Below, piece after piece: positions 18,438-27,737 of a stretch of DNA of 37,110 bases. Position numbers and translations under genes: made by a program. A model generated the notes under the pieces. The model worked only from the letters and a program-made list of their open reading frames with translations. It did not search any database and had not been told where the DNA came from. Positions within the stretch are counted from its first letter, which is position 1; each line of letters starts with the position of its first letter. This DNA comes from UBA10427 sp003500135 (GTDB taxonomy: Bacteria; Bacteroidota; Bacteroidia; Cytophagales; Cyclobacteriaceae), in assembly GCA_963966275.1 (NCBI GenBank), contig CAWZYQ010000021.1, positions 1-37,110 of the forward strand, given 5' to 3'.

Positions 18438-18674
18438 AACTATTATAAAACGCCCAAAGTATCACCCGGGCATTTCCCAGTAATAAATATTGCTCAAACT
18501 TGATAAAAGACTTTCAGAAAGTCAAAAGGGCAACCCTATTCCAACCCCAAATGATTCTAAATAATCCGATGAATCAATTTTTAAGATGGGTTGAAAAAGG
18601 ATTGCAAATTTAATAAAAATATCGTTTCGGACTATTAAATTGCCCTAACTTTTTATAAGATACATATTCTCCCA

Positions 18675-18690
18675 AAAAGGAGCTGATATG
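18675..18690 (+). promoter_or_regulatory. Canonical Shine-Dalgarno before the TPR/WG gene
   Basis: AAAAAGGAG then CTGAT precedes the ATG at 18688. Most other genes in the window lack such a sequence, as is usual in Bacteroidota, so this stands out and supports the chosen start. Confidence 0.6.
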
Positions 18691-21315
18691 AATATACGTA
18701 CTTTTTTTCTGGTATTTTTACCCCTTGTTCAATTTTTACTTTTTGGCAATCATCACTCTTTTGCCGATGGCAAACGTGCTTTAAAATTATTGGAAAAGCA
18801 AAAATTTGACCGACTGGAAGAGCATTTGGACAAGTCACTTGAAAAAGACAGTATCAATCCGGGCGCCCGTTATGTTTATGCCCTACTTTTAGTATCTGAT
18901 GAATACACAAAGTATCACCTCGATTCCGCCAACATTTTCAACCGTCATGCGGCACAGCAATGGCCGGCTATAGAAACAAAAGCGCAGCAAAAGCTAATAA
19001 AAGCTGGTATTGATAGTGTTAAGATCATGGACCTGCAAGCCGAAATCAATAGAAGGGCGTTTGCCAGGGCCATTGCAGCGGATTCCATTTATGCCTACCA
19101 ATATTTTATTGATCATTTCAAAGGCTCGCAACTACTCGATAGCGCTGTAACGCTTCGCAATCAGCTTGCTTTCGAAAAGGCTGCTGAGACTGACACATAT
19201 GAATCTTATAAATCATTTATGGACCAATACCCGGATGCGCAGCAGTACGAAGAAGCAAAAAGCCGGTATGAAAAACTTTATTTTTTACAAATGACCCAGG
19301 GGGAGTCATTGGAGGACTACCAACGATTTTTGGACCTGAAACCCGACTCACCTTATCGTAAAGATGCCGAAAGGAATATATTGGAAATTGCTACCGCCGA
19401 TAATTTGATGGAGGGTTACGAATGGTTTATGGAAAAATATCCTGACTCCTATTGGAAAAGAACGGCACTTTCCCGACTGTATTATCAATATAAATTGAAT
19501 GAGGAAACGGGGGGGTTTTTTGAAAAATGGAAAAATGAAGAAGGAATAGACTCCATTCGTTTGGTGTATGAAAAGGAAAAGGAAATATGGTTGCCATTTT
19601 TCGAGGAAGGATTTTATGGCTTTTTGAACACTGATGGAAGTGTGGCAGAAATACCTAAATACCGTATGATTAGTGAGCCATATTATTGTGGAGGAGTAGA
19701 AAGCGATCTGCTTTGGGTAGACCGGAGTGTAGTAAATCGCCAGTTTTATCCTATCGTACCGGTTTTGGAGCACGATCAATGGACCAATTTGGGTCATGGA
19801 ACATTTACCGTACAGCGTTCCAACGGTCTGGAAATCTGGCATAAGTCCGGAAAAAGAATAACAAATCACCTTTTCGATACCGTACAGCTTTTGAGCAACC
19901 ATTTTATTGTTGGAAAAAGAGATGGTTTTGTCGGAATATATAGCTTTTTAGGCAGAAATTTATGGAAGGGCAAGGCGGATAAGGTAATATGCAAAGGGCG
20001 CTTTATCATTTTTGAGAAAGAAGGAAAAATCGCAGTTGCAACGTTAAACGACATCGCCAAACAGGCTACATCTGATCAGTTAAACTTACGTTATATACTC
20101 GATGATACCGAGTTGATCACTGAAAACCTCCTGCTTGTATTTAGCGGGGATGAGGAAGGACTAATGGCCTCTGACGGATCATATAAGATCAATATAGGTC
20201 AACATATGATTTACTCTTTGGATCAATATACGATCGTCAGAAAAGAAGAGGGGTTTGAATTATACGATCAGGATTTCGCGCCATTATTCGATCAGCTATT
20301 AGAAGATGCGGTATTAAAAAACAAGATCCTGGCGGTTAAAAAGCAAGGGCTTTGGGCCTTCACTCATACCAGCAGGCCCGGCAAACTTTTATTTTATTAT
20401 GATTCCGTACGTCTGATGGGAGAAAAGTTTATTCTTCTGAGACGAGATGAAAACCTGTGGGCCAATTTTGACAACGACACCTTAATTCAGGTCAGCTATG
20501 CCGCAGATGTTCGCATTTTGACTTCGGTAACGCAGGAGGAGGTCGAATATCTAATCGTTACCGATGCCAAAGATCAACAATATGTATTCAACGATGCGGG
20601 CAAGCTCATCATTGAAGGTAAATATGATGCGATTAGCCCACTTGGTGAAAAGTATATTGTCGTAGGATCAAGAGGCAAAAAAGGACTCTATTATTATGAT
20701 GGAACACTGATTTCCAGACCGGTTTTCGATGCAATTGGTAACGAGCGAAACGGTTACGTCAATGTATTAAAATCGGGAAAGTTCGGTCTCATCAATCACG
20801 AAAAGGGCATCAATATATCACCTGATTATGAAAAAATGCTGCGACCGTACAACGAAATATGGCTTATCGCCACCAAAAAAGGTAAAAGAGGCTTGATCGA
20901 CCATCAGGGTAAGACCGTGTTGGATTACGAGTTTGACAATATTGAACACTGGAATGACAGCCTCGCAATTGTGCAAATGGAAGGCGAAAAACATTTTTAC
21001 GAAATCGGGGAAAAGAAAATAGATGAACGATCAATTCTAAAATTTCAGCCCATAGCCGAAGATAATGAAGGAATTGCTTACCGGGTGGTATTTGGCAATA
21101 ACGAAGGCATTTATCACAATACTCGCGGCCCTGTAATCAAGGCAACTTTTAATATCATTAAAAACTTGGGGTCTTATCGAAAGCCCCTTTACTTTGCTGA
21201 AAAATATGTGGATGAGGCCGAATTTTATGTTGTCATATATTACGACAAAGTGGGGACTATAGTGCGGAAACAAGTATTTTCTAATGAAGAATACGATCTG
21301 ATATATTGTGATTAA
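18688..21315 (+). CDS. Exported TPR and WG-repeat protein, function unknown
   Basis: Exported protein of 875 residues. A signal peptide (FLVFLPLVQFLLF, ending near SFADG) is followed by helical TPR-like repeats to about residue 270, with pairs such as YESYKSFMDQYPDAQQYEEA, LEDYQRFLDLKPDSPYRKDA and LMEGYEWFMEKYPDSYWKRT. From about 300 to the end there are beta-rich WG repeats, e.g. FYGFLNTDGS, GFVGIYSFLGRNLW, KKGLYYYDGTLIS, KFGLINHEKGINIS and KRGLIDHQGKTVLDYEFDNI, which likely form a propeller-like surface for binding. No enzyme motif is seen. It has a canonical Shine-Dalgarno. Its last eight bases overlap the GTG start of the DUF2520 gene, so the two are translationally coupled. Confidence 0.78.
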   Translation: MNIRTFFLVFLPLVQFLLFGNHHSFADGKRALKLLEKQKFDRLEEHLDKSLEKDSINPGARYVYALLLVSDEYTKYHLDSANIFNRHAAQQWPAIETKAQQKLIKAGIDSVKIMDLQAEINRRAFARAIAADSIYAYQYFIDHFKGSQLLDSAVTLRNQLAFEKAAETDTYESYKSFMDQYPDAQQYEEAKSRYEKLYFLQMTQGESLEDYQRFLDLKPDSPYRKDAERNILEIATADNLMEGYEWFMEKYPDSYWKRTALSRLYYQYKLNEETGGFFEKWKNEEGIDSIRLVYEKEKEIWLPFFEEGFYGFLNTDGSVAEIPKYRMISEPYYCGGVESDLLWVDRSVVNRQFYPIVPVLEHDQWTNLGHGTFTVQRSNGLEIWHKSGKRITNHLFDTVQLLSNHFIVGKRDGFVGIYSFLGRNLWKGKADKVICKGRFIIFEKEGKIAVATLNDIAKQATSDQLNLRYILDDTELITENLLLVFSGDEEGLMASDGSYKINIGQHMIYSLDQYTIVRKEEGFELYDQDFAPLFDQLLEDAVLKNKILAVKKQGLWAFTHTSRPGKLLFYYDSVRLMGEKFILLRRDENLWANFDNDTLIQVSYAADVRILTSVTQEEVEYLIVTDAKDQQYVFNDAGKLIIEGKYDAISPLGEKYIVVGSRGKKGLYYYDGTLISRPVFDAIGNERNGYVNVLKSGKFGLINHEKGINISPDYEKMLRPYNEIWLIATKKGKRGLIDHQGKTVLDYEFDNIEHWNDSLAIVQMEGEKHFYEIGEKKIDERSILKFQPIAEDNEGIAYRVVFGNNEGIYHNTRGPVIKATFNIIKNLGSYRKPLYFAEKYVDEAEFYVVIYYDKVGTIVRKQVFSNEEYDLIYCD

Positions 21316-22099
21316 GTCGAAGATATCATGGATAGGCGCAGGTAATGTTGGCTGGCATCTGGCTCCGGCCCTCGATAATGCAGGGTTTCCCGTTGGTGAA
21401 GTTTACAGCCGAAATAGATCTCATGCGGAGGCTTTGTCGCAAAGATTATATGGCGCCAAAATTGTTGGAAACCTGGATTTTGCCGAAAGTCAATCCGATA
21501 TTTTTATTCTTACGGTATCTGATGATGCGATTCCTGAAGTTACCAGGGAGTTGGTGCTGCCCGAAAATGCGCTATTGCTCCATACCTCCGGCTCAGTACC
21601 CATTTCAACGCTCGAATATGCGGCAATTGAAGATTTTGGAGCGCTGTACCCGCTTCAGACTTTTTCAAAGGCAAGAAAAGTCAGGGTCGACGATGTGCCA
21701 TTTATGATTGAAGGCAGTACGGACAAGGCAGAAATGATGGCTTTCAAACTGGCCTCCGCCATCAGCAAGTCAGTGCAGGTGGCTTCTTCAGAAACCCGAT
21801 CACAGTACCATTTGGCGGCGGTTTTCGCCTGCAACTTTACCAACTATCTGATGTCGAAAGCTGAATCGTGGGTTGAAGAAAAAGGCCTTGATTTTGATGT
21901 GCTTCACCCATTAATAGTAGAAACCATACAGAAAAGTCTACAAAACGGGCCTTCGGCCTCACAAACGGGCCCCGCCAGAAGAGGAGACATCAATACTATA
22001 GCTAAACATTTGGAAATGCTGAACGAAAAACCAGAAATGGCAGCCCTTTACAGGTTGCTCAGTGATAAAATACGGGAAGACTTCGGCCAGAACATGTAG
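21308..22099 (+). CDS. Rossmann-fold and DUF2520 domain protein, putative NAD(P)-binding oxidoreductase
   Basis: Cytoplasmic protein of 263 residues of the DUF2520/Rossmann-like family, related to pyrroline-5-carboxylate reductase and 6-phosphogluconate-dehydrogenase-type enzymes. The NAD(P)-binding loop is WIGAGNVGWHLAPAL; next come DIFILTVSDDAI, LLHTSGSVPIS and GALYPLQTFSK, which are family signatures. The helical C-terminal domain contains YHLAAVFACNFTNYLM and ends RRGDINTIAKHLEML. The substrate is not known. The start is a GTG at 21308 overlapping the end of the WG-repeat gene by eight bases; no in-frame ATG lies before the binding loop. It may share the transcript with the UbiA, purN and purH genes downstream. 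Confidence 0.82.
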   Translation: MIKSKISWIGAGNVGWHLAPALDNAGFPVGEVYSRNRSHAEALSQRLYGAKIVGNLDFAESQSDIFILTVSDDAIPEVTRELVLPENALLLHTSGSVPISTLEYAAIEDFGALYPLQTFSKARKVRVDDVPFMIEGSTDKAEMMAFKLASAISKSVQVASSETRSQYHLAAVFACNFTNYLMSKAESWVEEKGLDFDVLHPLIVETIQKSLQNGPSASQTGPARRGDINTIAKHLEMLNEKPEMAALYRLLSDKIREDFGQNM

Positions 22100-22177
22100 A
22101 TATGGTATTTCCATTATACCCGGATTTTTAAAACAAATACATACAAATACCCACTTATCGCTATCCAATGCTTATTT

Positions 22178-23071
22178 TTGTCGTTCAATTCAGAAGCATT
22201 GAAAAAACCAAGACCACGAAAACGTATTCTTTTTGGGTTTTTACAGCTGACCCGCTTTCATAATCTGCTCATAATTGGGCTGACCCAATATATTGCCGCC
22301 ATATTTTTGGCCGGATACCCGAAAGTCTGGTTCCATAAATTATTCTCTTTGGATTTGCTGCTGCTCAGTAGCACAACCGTTATTATTGCAGCTGCCGGGT
22401 ATATCATCAACGATTATTACGATATTAAAATCGATTATATCAATAAACCCGATAAGGTTGTAGTTGGAAAAGTACTGAAGCGTCGAGAAGCCCTATTCAC
22501 CCACTGGCTACTCAATGTCACCGGGGTTTTTATTGGCGCATGGCTCAACCCCTGGGTAGGCCTGATCAATCTATTTGCTGCATTTATGTTGTGGTTGTAT
22601 TCTAACCATCTCAAAAGGCTCCCATTTGTCGGAAATTTTGTGATTGCAGCACTAACCGGACTGGCGCTCATAGTGGTGGCGGTATACTACCAGAATAATG
22701 AGCGCCTGATCACCATTTATGCTATTTTTGCTTTTTCTATTTCCCTTATCAGGGAGGTAATAAAAGATATGGAGGATATAAAAGGCGATGCTCATTTTGG
22801 CTCTAAAACCCTTCCCATATGGTTGGGGCTTCCCAAAACCAAAATCATTCTGTTTGGACTTACTGGCGGGTTTATTTTCACATTATTTTACCTTGCGTCA
22901 TTTTTGAATAACCCCATTTTGAATGCCTTTTTTCTGCTGCTCATTCTGCCAATTATATATTTTATTTACTTACTTTACCGTGCAGACAAAAAGCGTGACT
23001 TTCACAATTTGAGCAATTTCTGCAAGCTATTGATGCTTGCCGGTATCGTCAGTATGATGTTTTTTAATTAA
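22178..23071 (+). CDS. UbiA family prenyltransferase, geranylgeranylglycerol-phosphate transferase-like
   Basis: Integral membrane prenyltransferase of about 297 residues with eight or nine helices. The two Asp-rich motifs that bind Mg-prenyl diphosphate are present: NDYYDIKID (78-86) and DMEDIKGD (197-204). The sequence resembles the Bacteroidota group annotated as geranylgeranylglycerol-phosphate geranylgeranyltransferase; the true acceptor (a glycerol phosphate lipid or a quinone precursor) is not decided by the sequence. No ATG is available in this frame between the upstream stop at 22097 and the first helix, so the start is taken as TTG at 22178 (another TTG lies at 22196). Losing one T from the T run at 22175-22179 would bring an ATG at 22168 into frame. 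purN starts seven bases downstream. Confidence 0.83.
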   Translation: MSFNSEALKKPRPRKRILFGFLQLTRFHNLLIIGLTQYIAAIFLAGYPKVWFHKLFSLDLLLLSSTTVIIAAAGYIINDYYDIKIDYINKPDKVVVGKVLKRREALFTHWLLNVTGVFIGAWLNPWVGLINLFAAFMLWLYSNHLKRLPFVGNFVIAALTGLALIVVAVYYQNNERLITIYAIFAFSISLIREVIKDMEDIKGDAHFGSKTLPIWLGLPKTKIILFGLTGGFIFTLFYLASFLNNPILNAFFLLLILPIIYFIYLLYRADKKRDFHNLSNFCKLLMLAGIVSMMFFN

Positions 23072-23078
23072 ATCTATT

Positions 23079-23654
23079 TTGAAAAAAAGGATTGCCATTT
23101 TTGCTTCAGGATCCGGAACCAATGCCGAAGAGATCATAAAGTATTTCAAAAACAGTTCAATTGCAGAAGTGGCCCTTGTTTTGTCTAATAAACCATCGGC
23201 ATATGTGCTCGAAAGGGCCGGGAAACATGGTATCGGCCGCCACGTATTTGATCGCAAATCACTTTACGAAACAGGAAAAGTTGCCGAACTACTGGAGCAG
23301 CATAAAATTGACTTTATTGTGCTTGCAGGTTTCCTGTGGTTGTTTCCCGATGACCTGGTAAAAAAATATCCTGGTAGAATTGTAAATATACATCCTGCTT
23401 TGCTTCCGAAATACGGCGGAAAAGGCATGTATGGCATGAAAGTTCACGAAGCTGTAGTTCAGAATAATGAACGGGAAAGCGGTATTACCATACATTTTGT
23501 CAATGAACGTTATGATGAAGGCCAGGTAATATTTCAGGCAAAATGCAGGGTTGATTCTTCAGACTCACCAGACGAAGTGGCAAAAAAGGTCCATGAACTG
23601 GAGTACAGGCACTACCCTGAAGTTATTGAACAATGTATTAAAAACTTAAATTAA
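23079..23654 (+). CDS. purN: Phosphoribosylglycinamide formyltransferase (GAR transformylase)
   Basis: Third step of purine synthesis: transfers a formyl group from 10-formyl-tetrahydrofolate to GAR. The N-terminal phosphate loop is FASGSGTNAEEI, and the catalytic triad residues are N103 and H105 (VNIHPALLPKYGG) and D146 (RYDEGQVIF). The 191-residue length is normal. The start is a TTG at 23079, immediately before KKRIAIFASGSG. It follows the UbiA gene by seven bases, and purH begins 81 bases later with its own promoter-like element, so the two purine genes may be separately initiated. Confidence 0.94.
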   Translation: MKKRIAIFASGSGTNAEEIIKYFKNSSIAEVALVLSNKPSAYVLERAGKHGIGRHVFDRKSLYETGKVAELLEQHKIDFIVLAGFLWLFPDDLVKKYPGRIVNIHPALLPKYGGKGMYGMKVHEAVVQNNERESGITIHFVNERYDEGQVIFQAKCRVDSSDSPDEVAKKVHELEYRHYPEVIEQCIKNLN

Positions 23655-23676
23655 ATACTCGCTTAGGCGCTTTAAA

Positions 23677-23708
23677 ATTGAATTATTTACAGATAAAGCA
23701 TAGCTTTG
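23677..23708 (+). promoter_or_regulatory. Bacteroidota-type promoter for purH
   Basis: ATTG at 23677-23680 (-33 type) is separated by 20 bases from TAGCTTTG at 23701-23708, a full match to TAnnTTTG. The predicted transcript start near 23715 lies before the purH ATG at 23736, leaving a leader of about 20 bases. Confidence 0.6.
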
Positions 23709-23735
23709 CACCATCATTTTAGGATTTACAATAGT

Positions 23736-25262
23736 ATGTTGAAAAAAATCAAATCTGCTCTTGTTTCGGTTTATCATAAAGACAACCTCGAACCCATTAT
23801 CAGGTTGCTGGAACAACACGAAGTAAAAATATATTCTACTGGGGGCACTCAGTCATTCATTGAAGAACTTGGTCTTGAAGTTATAGCCGTGGAAGACCTT
23901 ACCGGATACCCTTCTATTCTTGGGGGACGTGTAAAAACACTGCACCCAAATGTTTTTGGTGGCATCCTTTCCAGGCGAGAGGTCGACGAGGATATCAATC
24001 AGTTAAAGGAATATGACATTCCCGAGATCGACATGGTTATTGTCGATTTGTACCCTTTTGAAGCTACCCTGGCTTCCGGTGCCTCAGAGCAGGAGATAAT
24101 TGAGAAAATTGATATCGGGGGTATTTCATTGATCAGGGCCGCAGCCAAAAACTACAAGGACGTACTGATCGTTTCTTCGATTGACCAATACAAAAAAGTG
24201 GAGGCGCTGCTCAAAGAAAAGGGTGGGGTGACTTCAATTGAAGACAGAAAATATTTTGCCGCCGAAGCATTTAATATTTCAAGCCATTACGACACTGCTA
24301 TTTTTAATTATCTGAATGCTGATGTGGAAATTGGGGTATTCAAAAAAAGCACTATGCATAAAATGGGACTGAGATATGGTGAAAACCCGCACCAGGAAGG
24401 AATATTTTATGGCGATTTTCAATCCATGTTTGAGCAACTGCACGGCAAGGAAGTCAGCTACAACAATCTCGTTGACATCGATGCTGCCGTTAATCTGATC
24501 GAGGAATTTGATGACACTTTGCCGGCATTTGCCATATTGAAACATACCAATGCCTGCGGATGTGCTACCGGAGAGACAGTTAAGGAAGCATATATGAAAG
24601 CTTTTGAAGCAGATACCGTATCGGCATTCGGTGGGGTACTGATTTGTAATAAAGAAGTGGATGCCACAGCTGCAGAAGAACTCCATAAATTGTTTTTCGA
24701 AATATTGGTAGCGCCATCATATACGGATGATGCGCTCGATATTCTGAAACAAAAGAAGAACAGGATTTTACTTATTAAAAAGCAAAACCTGACTGCCAAA
24801 AAGCAATTCAAAAGCCTGCTGAATGGGGTTCTGGAGCAAGACCGCGATCTCAAAACAGATGCTTTGATAGACTTGAAAGTGGTAACAAAACGTGCATCCA
24901 CACAACAAGAAAATGAGGCTTTGATTTTTGCCAGTAAAGTTTGTAAACACACCAAATCCAATACTATCGTTTTGGCCAAAGAAGGTCAGCTGATGGCCAG
25001 TGGGGTGGGGCAAACATCCAGGGTGGATGCGCTCAAGCAAGCCATTGAAAAGGCTGCTCAGTTTGGGCTGTCACTGGAAGGGGCCGTAATGGCATCCGAC
25101 GCTTTTTTCCCTTTTCCCGATTGTGTGGAAATTGCCGATAAAGCGGGTATAAAGGCAGTGATTCAACCCGGCGGGTCTATTCGGGACCAGGATTCCATCG
25201 ATTATTGTGATCAGCATGGAATGGCAATGGTATTTACCGGCACCCGTCACTTTAAGCATTAA
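23736..25262 (+). CDS. purH: Bifunctional AICAR transformylase / IMP cyclohydrolase
   Basis: Last two steps of purine synthesis, from AICAR to IMP. The N-terminal cyclohydrolase domain (MGS-like fold) shows SVYHKDNL, YSTGGTQSFIEE, TGYPSILGGRVKTLHP and DIGGISLIRAAAKN. The C-terminal transformylase shows LRYGENPHQEG, KHTNACGCATG, AFGGVLICN, GQTSRVDALKQA, MASDAFFPFPD and GIKAVIQPGGSIRDQDSI. It has 508 residues from the ATG at 23736; an in-frame TTG at 23706 would add ten residues but lies inside the promoter. mreB follows after 86 bases. Confidence 0.96.
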   Translation: MLKKIKSALVSVYHKDNLEPIIRLLEQHEVKIYSTGGTQSFIEELGLEVIAVEDLTGYPSILGGRVKTLHPNVFGGILSRREVDEDINQLKEYDIPEIDMVIVDLYPFEATLASGASEQEIIEKIDIGGISLIRAAAKNYKDVLIVSSIDQYKKVEALLKEKGGVTSIEDRKYFAAEAFNISSHYDTAIFNYLNADVEIGVFKKSTMHKMGLRYGENPHQEGIFYGDFQSMFEQLHGKEVSYNNLVDIDAAVNLIEEFDDTLPAFAILKHTNACGCATGETVKEAYMKAFEADTVSAFGGVLICNKEVDATAAEELHKLFFEILVAPSYTDDALDILKQKKNRILLIKKQNLTAKKQFKSLLNGVLEQDRDLKTDALIDLKVVTKRASTQQENEALIFASKVCKHTKSNTIVLAKEGQLMASGVGQTSRVDALKQAIEKAAQFGLSLEGAVMASDAFFPFPDCVEIADKAGIKAVIQPGGSIRDQDSIDYCDQHGMAMVFTGTRHFKH

Positions 25263-25348
25263 TTTAAATGAAGTAAGAATAAAGACTTTTTTAAACTAAT
25301 TACTATCTTACGGATTGTTAATTTCCGGCGCCAATTACAAAATACCTT

Positions 25349-26374
25349 ATGGGATTATTTAACATTTTTACGAATGATATTGCAATAGATTTAGGTACGG
25401 CCAATACGTTGATTATTACCAAAAACAAAATAGTGGTAGATGAACCTTCAATAATTGCTATCGATAAAAACTCCAACAAAGTGCTGGCAATAGGTAGGGA
25501 GGCCATGCAAATGCACGAAAAAACACACGAAAATATTAAAACAATACGTCCGCTAAAAGATGGAGTAATAGCGGATTTTCATGCCGCCGAGCAAATGATC
25601 CGGGGTATGATCAAAATGATTGATAATGGAAAGCGGTTTCTGCCAACTTCTCATCGAATGGTTATTTGTATCCCATCGGGTATTACCGAAGTCGAAAAAC
25701 GGGCTGTTCGCGATTCGGCCGAACATGCCGGAGCCAAAGAGGTGTACATGATCCAGGAACCCATAGCCGCAGCACTGGGAATAGGTGTGGATATTAATCG
25801 TCCCGTGGGTTCTATGGTGGTAGATATCGGTGGAGGCACCACAGAAATTGCCGTGATTGCCTTATCGGGTATCGTATGCGACCAGTCGATTCGCGTTGCC
25901 GGTGACACATTTAACAAAGACATACTAGACTACATGCGTCGTCAACACAACTTATTGATTGGAGAAAGAACGGCAGAAAAGGTGAAAATCGAAGTTGGAT
26001 CGGCGCTTACCGAGTTGGATGATGGCCCGGAAGATTTTGAGATCAGAGGGCGGGACCTGATGACCGGTATTCCTAAAGTGATCAAGATCAGTTATTCGGA
26101 AATTGCCTTTGCCATCGATAAATCCGTATCCAAAATCGAAGAAGCAGTGTTAAAAGCATTGGAAATATCGCCGCCGGAACTCTCTGCTGATATTTACGAC
26201 AACGGTATTCACCTTACGGGTGGAGGGGCTTTGCTTCGAGGTTTGGATAAACGTTTGGCATTGAAAACCAAATTACCAATTCATGTAGCGGAAGACCCAT
26301 TAAGAGCAGTAGTAAAAGGAACCGGATTGGCCCTTCAAAACCTGGGCGCTATGAAGGGTGTTTTGATGACTTAA
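25349..26374 (+). CDS. mreB: Rod shape-determining protein MreB
   Basis: Bacterial actin homologue that forms membrane filaments and directs lateral wall synthesis. Actin-fold nucleotide motifs: DIAIDLGTANTLI (phosphate 1), VVDIGGGTTEIAVI (phosphate 2) and GIHLTGGGALLRGL (adenosine). It has 341 residues, the normal length, and an amphipathic N-terminus MGLFNIF for membrane contact. First gene of a five-gene operon; mreC begins seven bases after its stop. The upstream gap of 86 bases holds only a degenerate -7 element. Confidence 0.97.
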   Translation: MGLFNIFTNDIAIDLGTANTLIITKNKIVVDEPSIIAIDKNSNKVLAIGREAMQMHEKTHENIKTIRPLKDGVIADFHAAEQMIRGMIKMIDNGKRFLPTSHRMVICIPSGITEVEKRAVRDSAEHAGAKEVYMIQEPIAAALGIGVDINRPVGSMVVDIGGGTTEIAVIALSGIVCDQSIRVAGDTFNKDILDYMRRQHNLLIGERTAEKVKIEVGSALTELDDGPEDFEIRGRDLMTGIPKVIKISYSEIAFAIDKSVSKIEEAVLKALEISPPELSADIYDNGIHLTGGGALLRGLDKRLALKTKLPIHVAEDPLRAVVKGTGLALQNLGAMKGVLMT

Positions 26375-26381
26375 ACGCGGA

Positions 26382-27224
26382 ATGCGACAATTATTTTTAC
26401 TTTTTTACCGATACAGGGCGTTTTTGCTTTTTATTTTTTTGGAGGTGGTATCGCTATGGCTGGTAATTGGTAACAATCCATACCACTCAGCCGCTTATTT
26501 TCACTCTTCCAATGCGGTATCAGGTGGAATTTACAATGTAAAATCCAACGTCACCCAGTACTTTAGTCTCAAAAAAGTCAACCGTGCTTTGCTGTCGGAA
26601 AATGAAAAGCTCCGAAACGACCTATATCAAAAAAGCAGGCCCATAATTGTTACCTCAAATATTGACTCAGCAAAAGTACCGGAAATTAAAGTTGACTATA
26701 AATTTACAGCTGCCCGGGTTATCAACAATTCCACTCGGTTTTTCCGAAATCATTTCACGATCAATAAAGGCGCTGCTCATGGCATACAGGAAGGTCAGGG
26801 TGTAATAAGCAGTAAAGGAGTGATTGGCCGGGTACAGGCTGTTTCCGACAATTTTTCCACTGTATACTCTTTGATCAATACCAGGATGTATGTATCTGCT
26901 TCAATCAAGAACAACGGAACCTTCGGAACCATCAAATGGCCTGGCGAAGACCCGGATTATATAGATCTTTTATACATACCACGGCATATCGAACTTGAAA
27001 AAGGCGATACCATAGTAACTTCCGGTTACAATGCTATTTTTCCTGACAACATTATGATCGGAACGGTGTCAGGTTACGAACTTGAAGAAAATAGTCCGTT
27101 TTACGATATTCAGGTCAAGCTCACTAACGACTTTTCGAAACTTTCGAATGTTTATGTGATTGAAAATCCTATTAAAGAAGAAAAAGAAATGTTGGAGCAG
27201 CAAAATGTGATTCAGGATGAATAG
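26382..27224 (+). CDS. mreC: Rod shape-determining protein MreC
   Basis: Bitopic inner-membrane protein that links MreB to the PBP2-RodA synthase and activates PBP2. One N-terminal helix (residues 13-30) is followed by a short coiled coil (KKVNRALLSENEKLRNDLYQ) and a beta-barrel region with family signatures INKGAAHGIQEGQGVISSKG, IGRVQAVSDNFSTVYSLIN and GDTIVTSGYNAIFPDNIMIG. The 280-residue length is normal. Its stop overlaps the mreD start by eight bases. Confidence 0.94.
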   Translation: MRQLFLLFYRYRAFLLFIFLEVVSLWLVIGNNPYHSAAYFHSSNAVSGGIYNVKSNVTQYFSLKKVNRALLSENEKLRNDLYQKSRPIIVTSNIDSAKVPEIKVDYKFTAARVINNSTRFFRNHFTINKGAAHGIQEGQGVISSKGVIGRVQAVSDNFSTVYSLINTRMYVSASIKNNGTFGTIKWPGEDPDYIDLLYIPRHIELEKGDTIVTSGYNAIFPDNIMIGTVSGYELEENSPFYDIQVKLTNDFSKLSNVYVIENPIKEEKEMLEQQNVIQDE

Positions 27225-27735
27225 GATTATAGGACAGCAGATCATCGGCTTTGTAGTATACATTTTGGCACAGGCGCTGTTCTTCAAGCATTTCGTGCTT
27301 TTTGATACAGCATACAGCATGGCCTACGTCGCCTTTATCCTTTTGCTACCCCTCGAAATCAGCGCTATGTGGCTGATCACACTTGGTTTTATTACCGGGT
27401 TCACCCTCGATGTATTTACAGATACTTTAGGTGTGCATAGCGCAGCTTGCGTATTACTGGCGTTTCTCCGGCCCCACTGGATGGGCCTTGTCACGCCGAG
27501 GGGAGGGTATGAAAGTGTAAGTGTAGTCAGCATGCCCAATATGGGGTTTCAATGGTTTTTTGCTTATAGTGTGCCATTGATTTTAGTGCATCATTTGATG
27601 TTGTTTTATCTTGAGGCAGGTGGGTTTCAGTATGGTTGGTCAACGCTGCTCAAAGTATTATCCAGCACGCTGCTTACTTTCGTAATTATTGTGCTCATTC
27701 AGAATCTGTTTTATTCACGAAGCCGTACCATTTAA
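27217..27735 (+). CDS. mreD: Rod shape-determining protein MreD
   Basis: Small polytopic inner-membrane protein of 172 residues with about five hydrophobic helices. It works with MreC in the elongation complex. Recognised by position between mreC and mrdA, by length and by the pattern of helices; segments such as ITGFTLDVFTDTLGVHSAA are typical of the Bacteroidota MreD group. It overlaps mreC by eight bases and ends two bases before the mrdA start. Confidence 0.88.
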   Translation: MNRIIGQQIIGFVVYILAQALFFKHFVLFDTAYSMAYVAFILLLPLEISAMWLITLGFITGFTLDVFTDTLGVHSAACVLLAFLRPHWMGLVTPRGGYESVSVVSMPNMGFQWFFAYSVPLILVHHLMLFYLEAGGFQYGWSTLLKVLSSTLLTFVIIVLIQNLFYSRSRTI

Positions 27736-27737
27736 AA

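Noticed and set aside
18440..18455. TATAAT just upstream of tRNA-Pro
   Set aside because: It lies only a few bases before the mature 5' end, too close to act as a -10 box, and the genome uses TAnnTTTG elements.
27636..27737. Upstream start for PBP2
   Set aside because: It would overlap the end of mreD by about 100 bases; the ATG at 27738 gives a normal anchor helix.
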